Assembly (NCBI GenBank): GCA_041665985.1
Contig: JBAYHV010000031.1
Coordinates: forward strand, 1 to 6,644
Origin: CAIRYW01 sp041665985
GTDB taxonomy: Bacteria; Patescibacteriota; Minisyncoccia; Phycocordibacterales; CAIRYW01
Reading direction: 5' to 3'
DNA: 6,644 bases
Shown: positions 1 to 4,459 of the stretch, piece by piece
Numbering within the stretch: the first letter of the stretch is position 1
How the letters are laid out: every line of letters begins with the position of its first letter
Made by a program: the position numbers and the translations under genes
The notes under the pieces: generated by a model
What the model was told of the DNA's origin: nothing
Databases searched by the model: none
What the model saw: only the letters and a program-made list of their open reading frames with translations

Positions 1-160
1 AAAGCGAGTTCTGGTATTTAATACCTCTGTCTGCTTGCTGCGAGGAACTTTATTCAGACAAGTGGGAGGTGTTGCGAAAAGCGAGGCTTTTTATGACATC
101 CGAGCGCAGGCGGAACAAAGGGTTAATACCTTATCGGTTTCTTGTGAGAAACCTTTATAA
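1..160. other. Unassigned GC-rich segment: possible structured RNA or tail of a partial gene
   Basis: I do not recognise this stretch. It is GC-richer (about 42% in 1-60, 53% in 61-120) than the roughly one-third GC seen further right. Two plus-strand frames are open from the window edge: one stops at 158-160 and the other at 189-191. Neither translation is recognisable, and at this GC content both could be open by chance. The segment also has RNA-like pairings: GGTATT 13-18 with AATACC at 20-25 or 125-130, TGTCTG 28-33 with CAGACA 55-60, and GGTGTT 68-73 with GACATC 95-100 (with G-U pairs). It could be the 3' part of a noncoding RNA that starts outside the window, or the end of a convergent gene stopping at 160 just before a hairpin. 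I found no tmRNA, SRP or convincing RNase P signature. Confidence 0.25.
136..156 (+). terminator. Possible plus-strand terminator hairpin
   Basis: A perfect 7-bp stem (GGTTTCT 136-142 with AGAAACC 147-153) closes a TGTG loop and is followed by TTTATA. The T-tract is short, so this is a weak intrinsic terminator, or part of the fold of an upstream RNA. It suits whatever is read rightward from the window edge. Confidence 0.35.
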
Positions 161-185
161 AAAATACCGGCATATATTTGCCGGT
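159..185 (-). terminator. Intrinsic terminator for the minus-strand gene at 199-597
   Basis: ACCGGCA (166-172) pairs with TGCCGGT (179-185) over 7 bp around a 6-nt loop. Read on the minus strand, the stem is followed by A and then six Ts (164 down to 159), a standard intrinsic terminator lying 13 bp past the stop codon of the gene at 199-597. On the plus strand only TTTGT follows, so it may work weakly in both directions. Confidence 0.6.
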
Positions 186-198
186 TTGTAGAGAATTT

Positions 199-597
199 TT
201 AACGAACTAATTTTGGATCAGAATATTTTCCAGTTGACCGAATGGTCACATAGAGCAATCTTCCTGAGATTAGTGTTAAGGTGCCAAATGCTATTGGGAA
301 ATCCTCTCCAGGCTTGTTGATCGCAACAGTCGTTGTTTCGTAAAATCCCTTTGAGAACTCCACAGAACACCCAAAGGATTCATAGAATTCCAGAATTAGA
401 GATTCCACCATGTCTCGTGTGAGACGATAGTTGTCGGGCAGGGTGTATTTGATATCAGTATTCCCGATCCAGATACTCTTTACCTCTTGATCGAGTTTGA
501 ATTCTCCTGGTCTGGGAAAGGTATCTGCTTTCTCGAGCAAGTATTCAATTCTCGACAGAAGATGCTGACCGCATGTTAAGGAGCTGTTTGTGTTCAT
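199..597 (-). CDS. Hypothetical protein, 132 aa
   Basis: I do not recognise this protein. It has no hydrophobic membrane segment and no signal peptide, so it is probably cytoplasmic and soluble. The N-terminal third is polar or helical, with two cysteines (C9, C77) in the whole protein. A helix-like stretch follows around 60-76 (LTRDMVESLILEFYESFG), and then a beta-rich C-terminal half (about 78-122) of alternating hydrophobic and polar residues that could be an antiparallel sheet. I chose the ATG at 597; a TTG at 612 would add five residues, but it overlaps a candidate -10 element. No Shine-Dalgarno sequence is visible for either start. The gene lies 37 bp after dprA on the same strand and could be cotranscribed with it, ending at the hairpin at 159-185. 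Its GC is about 43%, clearly above dprA and serS, which suggests a different history. The ORF is well formed, but no function can be assigned. Confidence 0.65.
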   Translation of the reverse strand: MNTNSSLTCGQHLLSRIEYLLEKADTFPRPGEFKLDQEVKSIWIGNTDIKYTLPDNYRLTRDMVESLILEFYESFGCSVEFSKGFYETTTVAINKPGEDFPIAFGTLTLISGRLLYVTIRSTGKYSDPKLVR

Positions 598-608
598 ATT
601 TAATTTCA

Positions 609-638
609 ACAATACAATAAAATATTGAGTGGCGTCAA
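609..638 (-). promoter_or_regulatory. Candidate promoter for the 132-aa hypothetical gene
   Basis: On the minus strand TTGACG (638-633, 5 of 6 to the -35 consensus) is followed after 18 bp by TATTGT (614-609, 4 of 6 to the -10 consensus). Transcription would start near 602, leaving only about five bases before the ATG at 597, so the mRNA would be nearly leaderless. The -35 overlaps the dprA stop codon. AT-rich DNA often yields such matches by chance. Confidence 0.25.
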
Positions 639-1510
639 ATTAAATATATTTTCCCGACACTTTCTTTTATAAAACCTTTTATTTCAAGTAAAGTTAAAAT
701 TTCTGAAATTTTTGAAATGTTCCAATTTAATTCGTTAATGATCTCATCTCGTGTTTTTGGAGAAGATAAAATTTTAATAAGTTCTTTTTCTTCTTCTGAC
801 AATTCAAGAAGAGAAAGAGAGTTATCTTTTTTTGAAATATCAAAACCAAAGGCTTCTAAAATATCTTCACTATTCTCTATTGGCGTTGCTCCAAGTTTTA
901 TTAACATATGAGGTCCTAGAGAATTTTTTGAAAAGATAGAACCAGGAACGGCAAAGACATCTCTTCCAAAATCAGTGGCAAGTTTTGAAGTAATCAAAGT
1001 ACCAGATGGTTTTTCGGCCTCTATGACTAATGTTGCCCGTGCAATTCCTGCCATTATTCGGTTTCTTTTTGGAAATGTCCAAATTGCTGCTTTTTCATCA
1101 GGGTTAAATTCAGATAATAAACATCCTCCTGTGTCCAGTATTCTTTTTGCTAAATTTAAATGCATTCTAGGATAAATTACAGATTCATCTAAACCAGAGC
1201 CAGGAATGGCAATAGTTGGACATCCGATGTCCAATGCAATTAAATGCGCTTCGCTATCAACTCCAAGAGCCAGACCTGAAACAATTACGATTGGATATCC
1301 TTTCAATCCAGAAATAATTTTTCTTATTGCCTCCTTTCCGTAAGGACTAATTTTTCTTGAACCTACCACAGTTAACAATATAAAATCCTTGTGAGGCAAA
1401 GTACCTCTTATATAGAGTGTTTTTGGCGGAGAAGGAATTTCTGAAAGTGCAGGAAAAACCTCTTTAACGACAATTTGTTTTATTGGATATTTTTCTAATA
1501 TTCCGATCAT
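635..1510 (-). CDS. dprA: DNA-processing protein DprA
   Basis: DprA binds incoming single-stranded DNA in the cytoplasm during natural transformation, protects it and helps load RecA. The 291-residue protein carries the DprA Rossmann-fold signatures: VGSRKISPYG at 49-58, SGLALGVDSEAH at 78-89, AIPGSGLD at 101-108 followed by the YP pair at 113-114, the highly conserved FPKRNRIMAG at 146-155, and EAEKPSGTLIT with GRDVFAVPG at 164-190. Residues about 234-291 form a winged-helix C-terminal domain as in many DprA proteins. The N-terminal part before the Rossmann core is only about 35 residues, so the SAM domain of some longer homologues is missing. The ATG start at 1510 lies 42 bp from the divergent serS start and has no Shine-Dalgarno motif. 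All key glycines are present and the frame is intact. The family assignment is firm; an active uptake system in this organism is only inferred. Confidence 0.95.
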   Translation of the reverse strand: MIGILEKYPIKQIVVKEVFPALSEIPSPPKTLYIRGTLPHKDFILLTVVGSRKISPYGKEAIRKIISGLKGYPIVIVSGLALGVDSEAHLIALDIGCPTIAIPGSGLDESVIYPRMHLNLAKRILDTGGCLLSEFNPDEKAAIWTFPKRNRIMAGIARATLVIEAEKPSGTLITSKLATDFGRDVFAVPGSIFSKNSLGPHMLIKLGATPIENSEDILEAFGFDISKKDNSLSLLELSEEEKELIKILSSPKTRDEIINELNWNISKISEILTLLEIKGFIKESVGKIYLI

Positions 1511-1552
1511 AGAATTTCAGATTTCTTAAAATAATGATATCATATTTTCAAT
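1511..1552. promoter_or_regulatory. Divergent dprA/serS promoter region
   Basis: This 42-bp spacer must hold the start signals of both genes unless they lie inside coding sequence. It contains the 10-bp palindrome ATGATATCAT (1534-1543), which gives a TATCAT -10-like hexamer (5 of 6 to consensus) on each strand: 1538-1543 toward serS and 1539-1534 toward dprA. The serS start codon is 9 bp beyond its hexamer, so its mRNA would have almost no leader. No credible -35 is visible in either direction. The palindrome could also be a repressor site. Confidence 0.3.
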
Positions 1553-2845
1553 ATGTTAGACATAAAATTTATAAAAGAAAATCGAGAAATTGTAGAAACA
1601 GCGGCAAAAAATAAAAACCGCGTTATTGATTTTGATAGGCTTCTAACTCTCTATGAGGAAAAGAAGTCTCTAAGAACAGAGGTTGATAATATTAATCAAA
1701 AAAGAAACGAAGCTCAGAAGGATCGTAATATAGAAGAGGGTCAAAAACTTAAAATTGATCTAGAGACGGCTGAGCAAAAATTTAAAGATGTAGATAAAGA
1801 ATTTTTAGGATTAATGCTAAAAGTTCCAAACATTTCTTCTCCTGATACACCAGTAGGAAAAGATGAAACTGAAAATCAGGTTTTGAGACAATGGGGAGAG
1901 AAAAGACAATTTTCTTTTAAACCAAAAGAACATTCTGAAATCGGAGTAGAACTTGGAGTAATTGATACAGAAACAGCCACAGAGGTAACCGGTCCAAGAT
2001 TTGCTTATTTAAAAGGCGATCTAGTTTTTTTGCAGTTTGCGATCATTCAATTTTGCTTAGAAACTCTTACTTCAAAAGAAAAACTTTACAAAATTGCAAA
2101 AGAGGCAAATATAAATATTTCAGTTGATGCTTTTATCCCTGTTCTTGTTCCAATGATAGTTAAGACAGCCGTTCAAAATAGAATGGCAAGATTTATGAAG
2201 CCTGAAGATCATTATATTTTTCCAGAAGACGGAACTATGCTGATCGGAAGCGCAGAACATACTCTCGGTCCAATTCACATGGATCAAGTGTTTGAAGAAA
2301 AAGATCTGCCTGTTAGATATGTCGGGTATTCAACTTCTTTTAGAAGAGAAGCTGGAACTTACGGAAAAGATACAAAAGGAATTTTGCGAGTGCATCAGTT
2401 CGATAAGCTCGAAATGGAAGTTTTTTCTTTGCCAGAAAATGGCATGCAAGAACAAAATTTTCTTGTTGCTATTCAGGAGTACATTATGAAAGAACTTAAT
2501 ATTCCTTATCAAGTTATGATCTGTTGTACAGGTGATATGGGAGATCCAGATTATAGACATATTGATATAGAGGCTTGGATGCCTGGACAGGATAAATATA
2601 GAGAAACTCATAGTTCAGATAATATGGCTAGTTACCAATCACGAAGACTTAGTACAAGAGTTAAAAGAAAAGATGGAAAAGTTGAGTACATTCACATGAA
2701 CGACGCAACTGTGGTTGCGTTGGGAAGAATTATGATCGCTATTATAGAGAACTATCAAACAATGGATGGAAAAATAGAAGTTCCAAAAGTTCTTCTAAAA
2801 TATATGGCTGGAAAAACTATAATAGATAAGTTGCCAACACTTTAA
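1553..2845 (+). CDS. serS: Seryl-tRNA synthetase
   Basis: Class II aminoacyl-tRNA synthetase that activates serine with ATP and charges tRNA-Ser (and tRNA-Sec where present) in the cytoplasm. At 430 residues it has normal bacterial length. It starts with the typical MLDIKFIKEN; residues about 1-105 are the N-terminal domain, whose charged, heptad-like helices (about 28-88) form the coiled-coil arm that grips the tRNA-Ser variable arm. Motif 2 is FRREAGTYGKDTKG (263-276) running into RVHQFDKLEM (279-288). CCTGDMGDPDYRHIDIEAWMP (324-344) matches the conserved CTGDMG...D(L/I)E.W(M/I)P block. Motif 3 is ALGRIMIAIIENYQ (389-402), followed by the C-terminal IEVPKVLLKYM. The serine-pocket segments deviate from the usual consensus: SAE (233-235) replaces TAE, SSDNMASYQSRR (354-365) replaces SCSN.TDFQARR, and HMNDATVVALGR (381-392) replaces the H.LNGSG.A.GR form. 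The start lacks a Shine-Dalgarno motif but fits the family start. A strong hairpin follows the stop. Confidence 0.97.
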   Translation: MLDIKFIKENREIVETAAKNKNRVIDFDRLLTLYEEKKSLRTEVDNINQKRNEAQKDRNIEEGQKLKIDLETAEQKFKDVDKEFLGLMLKVPNISSPDTPVGKDETENQVLRQWGEKRQFSFKPKEHSEIGVELGVIDTETATEVTGPRFAYLKGDLVFLQFAIIQFCLETLTSKEKLYKIAKEANINISVDAFIPVLVPMIVKTAVQNRMARFMKPEDHYIFPEDGTMLIGSAEHTLGPIHMDQVFEEKDLPVRYVGYSTSFRREAGTYGKDTKGILRVHQFDKLEMEVFSLPENGMQEQNFLVAIQEYIMKELNIPYQVMICCTGDMGDPDYRHIDIEAWMPGQDKYRETHSSDNMASYQSRRLSTRVKRKDGKVEYIHMNDATVVALGRIMIAIIENYQTMDGKIEVPKVLLKYMAGKTIIDKLPTL

Positions 2846-2868
2846 TAATAAAATAGTTAATTTGAAAA

Positions 2869-2918
2869 AAACTTGGAGGTAAGTCCTCCTCTTGAGAGGT
2901 CTTTCCTCCAAGTTTATT
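2869..2918 (+). terminator. Strong hairpin after serS, probable terminator
   Basis: AAACTTGGAGG (2869-2879) pairs perfectly over 11 bp with CCTCCAAGTTT (2905-2915), 23 bases after the serS stop. The loop contains a second small hairpin (CCTC 2888-2891 with GAGG 2896-2899). The plus-strand T-tract is short (TTTATT); on the minus strand the stem is followed by seven Ts, but no minus-strand gene is near. The best reading is a serS terminator, possibly working in both directions. Confidence 0.55.
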
Positions 2919-2920
2919 GG

Positions 2921-2940
2921 ATCCCCATTTTCATGGGAAT
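2921..2940 (+). other. Small hairpin in the ftsQ-like leader
   Basis: CCCAT (2924-2928) and ATGGG (2933-2937) form a 5-bp stem with a TTTC loop, extendable by two A-T pairs (2921-2922 with 2939-2940) past one mismatch. It is not followed by Ts, so it is not a terminator. The 3' arm includes an ATG at 2933 that opens a 28-codon frame overlapping the ftsQ-like start. The stem is short and may be chance. Confidence 0.3.
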
Positions 2941-2969
2941 AGCAGAAAAAAATTGTAATCTTCATCACC

Positions 2970-3779
2970 TTGAAATCAAGAATTCAAACAAAAAGCGTAA
3001 AAAAACCGAGGAAACATAAAAAAAGTAGAAAAGGCTACTTTTTTTTGGTAATTTTTATTTTACTTGTTGCAGGAATTTTATTTGGCGTTCATTACTTATT
3101 TAATTTACCGAGATTTCGCATAGATCAAATAAAAATAACTGAGCTGTCTTATGCTGACAATAATGCCTATCTAGATAAAGCTTTTTCAACTATTTCTGGT
3201 TCATATTATTTTGGTCTGATTCCCAAGGATAGTATTTTCTTTTATCCAAAAAAAGATCTGTTGCAAAATTTTGTTGATCCGGATGTAAAAGAGATACAAA
3301 TATCAAATAGTGGAAATATATTAAATATAAATATTACAGAAAGACATGCAGTTTTTCTTTGGTGCAACAATGATGGCTCTGTATGTGATTATCTTGATCA
3401 AGACGGCATCTCCTTTTCAGTAGCGCCTCAAATTAAAGGGTCTGCTTACATAACATTTGTAGATGGAAGAGAGCCTCAGGTTGGTGTTTCAGCTCTTACA
3501 AAGGAAGATATGGATATCATTTCTAAAATGATCGATTCCGCAAAAACATTTGGTTTTTCTATTGTTAAATTTGATGCAGGGAATAGAGAAGCAAATATTT
3601 ACGACTCTTCGGGAATGTTCATTAAATTTGATCTTGATAAAGATGCTGTTAGTTCAGCTTATTATTTGAAGGAAGTTCTTTCTTCCAACGAATTAAAAAA
3701 TCTTGATAAAAGCAACATTGAATATCTTGATCTGCGTTTTGGAAACAAGGTTTTGTTAAAAAGGAAAGGTGTAAACTAA
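2970..3779 (+). CDS. ftsQ: FtsQ/DivIB-like cell division protein with POTRA domain
   Basis: FtsQ/DivIB is a bitopic membrane protein that links early and late divisome proteins at the septum. The 269-residue product has the right build: a very basic cytoplasmic N-terminus (1-22), one transmembrane helix at about 23-43, a POTRA-like domain beginning at FRIDQIKITEL (49-59) and reaching about 126 (NILNINITERHAV, 116-128), then a beta domain ending in NIEYLDLRFGNKVLLK (249-264), which matches the family's YIDLRFGNKV pattern. Two cysteines at 132 and 139 lie outside the membrane and could form a disulfide. Initiation appears to be the TTG at 2970: an in-frame TAG at 2940-2942 excludes a longer ATG form, and no in-frame ATG occurs before the membrane helix. 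No Shine-Dalgarno site is visible, but TGTAAT at 2954-2959 could be a -10 giving a leaderless mRNA. No other division genes are in view. Another POTRA membrane protein is possible but less likely. Confidence 0.75.
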   Translation: MKSRIQTKSVKKPRKHKKSRKGYFFLVIFILLVAGILFGVHYLFNLPRFRIDQIKITELSYADNNAYLDKAFSTISGSYYFGLIPKDSIFFYPKKDLLQNFVDPDVKEIQISNSGNILNINITERHAVFLWCNNDGSVCDYLDQDGISFSVAPQIKGSAYITFVDGREPQVGVSALTKEDMDIISKMIDSAKTFGFSIVKFDAGNREANIYDSSGMFIKFDLDKDAVSSAYYLKEVLSSNELKNLDKSNIEYLDLRFGNKVLLKRKGVN

Positions 3780-3799
3780 CAAAAAAGACACCAAAGGGT

Positions 3800-3805
3800 T
3801 ATAAT
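3800..3805 (+). promoter_or_regulatory. Consensus -10 element before the 129-aa membrane protein gene
   Basis: A perfect TATAAT lies 16 bp upstream of the ATG at 3822, in the 42-bp gap after the ftsQ-like gene. No -35 resembling TTGACA is found 16-18 bp upstream. If used, the transcript would start near 3812 with about ten leader bases. The membrane protein gene could instead be read through from the ftsQ-like gene. Confidence 0.35.
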
Positions 3806-3821
3806 AAACATCTAAACTGAA

Positions 3822-4211
3822 ATGCTTAAAATATTTTTTGGATATATATATTGGCACTACACACGAGCTCTGCTTGAACTTTTTGCAAACATAAAGATCT
3901 TTTTGAACTTTATCTATAATTTTTTCTCCATAGGTACACTTACTTCTACTTTTTTTTCTCCTTGGTTAGGACTTGGAGAAAAATATAAAGAGGGAGCAAT
4001 ATTTGATTTCGCTGATCATTTAAGTTCTTTTTTTGTTAATTCAATAATGCGACTAATTGGTATGTTTGTTAGATTTATTGTGATTGTAATGGGGATTATT
4101 TCAATGCTTTTTGTATCTGTTATCGGCGTTCTGTTAATAATTGTATGGTTACTTTATCCGATCATAATCCTAGTTGTTTTATTGTCAGGTTTTAGATTAA
4201 TGCTTAAATAA
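3822..4211 (+). CDS. Small integral membrane protein of unknown function, 129 aa
   Basis: Function unknown. The first 48 residues are rich in aromatic residues (FFGYIYWHY at 5-13, NFIYNFF at 29-35, TFFSPW at 43-48) and probably form one or more interfacial or membrane helices. A charged linker (LGEKYKEGAIFDFADH, 51-66) follows, then an unbroken hydrophobic run from about 79 to 123, long enough for a two-helix hairpin in the membrane. The product ends in a short basic tail (FRLMLK). The FS...T.FSPW followed by a C-terminal membrane hairpin resembles small conserved hypothetical proteins I remember from CPR genomes with an LF.PW motif, but I could not check this. The gene lies between the ftsQ-like gene (42 bp upstream) and the membrane-anchored AAA+ gene (248 bp downstream, same strand), so a role with either is possible. 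The start is the only reasonable ATG; no Shine-Dalgarno site is seen. Confidence 0.75.
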   Translation: MLKIFFGYIYWHYTRALLELFANIKIFLNFIYNFFSIGTLTSTFFSPWLGLGEKYKEGAIFDFADHLSSFFVNSIMRLIGMFVRFIVIVMGIISMLFVSVIGVLLIIVWLLYPIIILVVLLSGFRLMLK

Positions 4212-4244
4212 ATCATATGAATCCCGCACTGAAATTTTAATTCG

Positions 4245-4409
4245 ATTATGTCCGAAATCAGATTTATAAATTTGCTGAGTAAGGTTTTTTTAAGATAATT
4301 TATTAGGTAATATAAGTATAATTTGGACATAATTAAAAGTTAAATTTTTCCTTAAAACAATCTTTACTGACATAATAATATAAATTGCAAAACATAATTT
4401 AAACATAAT
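4245..4409. repeat. Repeated heptamer ACATAAT, four direct copies and one inverted
   Basis: Direct copies of ACATAAT start at 4327, 4370, 4392 and 4403; an inverted copy (ATTATGT) is at 4245-4251. The first direct copy and the inverted copy are part of a longer 9-bp inverted repeat, ATTATGTCC (4245-4253) with GGACATAAT (4325-4333). Start-to-start spacings of the direct copies are 43, 22 and 11 bp, close to whole helical turns. They could be regulator binding sites or overlapping CATAAT -10-like elements. Confidence 0.5.
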
Positions 4410-4413
4410 ACGT

Positions 4414-4452
4414 ATGAAAACAGTCGAAAAATTTAACAAATTAAAATTCTAG
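4414..4452 (+). CDS. Possible 12-aa leader peptide MKTVEKFNKLKF
   Basis: An ATG at 4414 opens a 12-codon frame that stops at TAG 4450-4452, 7 bp before the ATG of the AAA+ gene and in a different frame. The peptide is basic, with four lysines. A CATAAT -10-like hexamer ends 4 bp before its ATG. It could couple translation to the downstream gene or be chance; there is no Shine-Dalgarno motif and no direct proof of translation. Confidence 0.2.
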   Translation: MKTVEKFNKLKF

Positions 4453-4459
4453 TGACGGG

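Larger units (their letters stand above)
4212..4459 (+). promoter_or_regulatory. 248-bp AT-rich leader/promoter region of the AAA+ gene
   Basis: This spacer has no substantial gene. It contains a 10-bp palindrome ATTTATAAAT (4262-4271), a T7 run (4285-4291) without a clear stem before it, a perfect -10 hexamer TATAAT (4317-4322) without a recognisable -35, repeated ACATAAT heptamers (4327-4409), and a 12-codon ORF (4414-4452) ending 7 bp before the AAA+ start. A -35-like CTGACA (4367-4372) has no well-spaced -10. The density of signals suggests the AAA+ gene has its own regulated promoter. Confidence 0.45.

Noticed and set aside
118..132. GGGTTAATACC, also found in 16S rRNA variable regions
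   Set aside because: The flanking sequence does not match 16S rRNA at all, so this is coincidence.
90..140. Resemblance to the 3' end of RNase P RNA (ATGAC... and CTTATCGG)
   Set aside because: The conserved ACAGAA core of the P4 3' strand is missing and the spacing does not fit; the matches are short.
717..1175. Plus-strand open frames at 717-911 and 975-1175
   Set aside because: Both lie antisense within dprA, whose conserved motifs fix the real strand and frame; their translations look like no known protein.
2292..2611. Open frames at 2292-2489 (plus) and 2330-2611 (minus)
   Set aside because: They overlap the motif 2 and catalytic core of serS, which is unambiguously coding in another frame.
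4217..4240. Seven-codon ORF (MNPALKF) after the membrane protein gene
   Set aside because: Too short, with no supporting signal; expected by chance.
4277..4291. T7 run as a terminator after the 129-aa membrane protein gene
   Set aside because: No stable GC-containing stem directly precedes the T-run.
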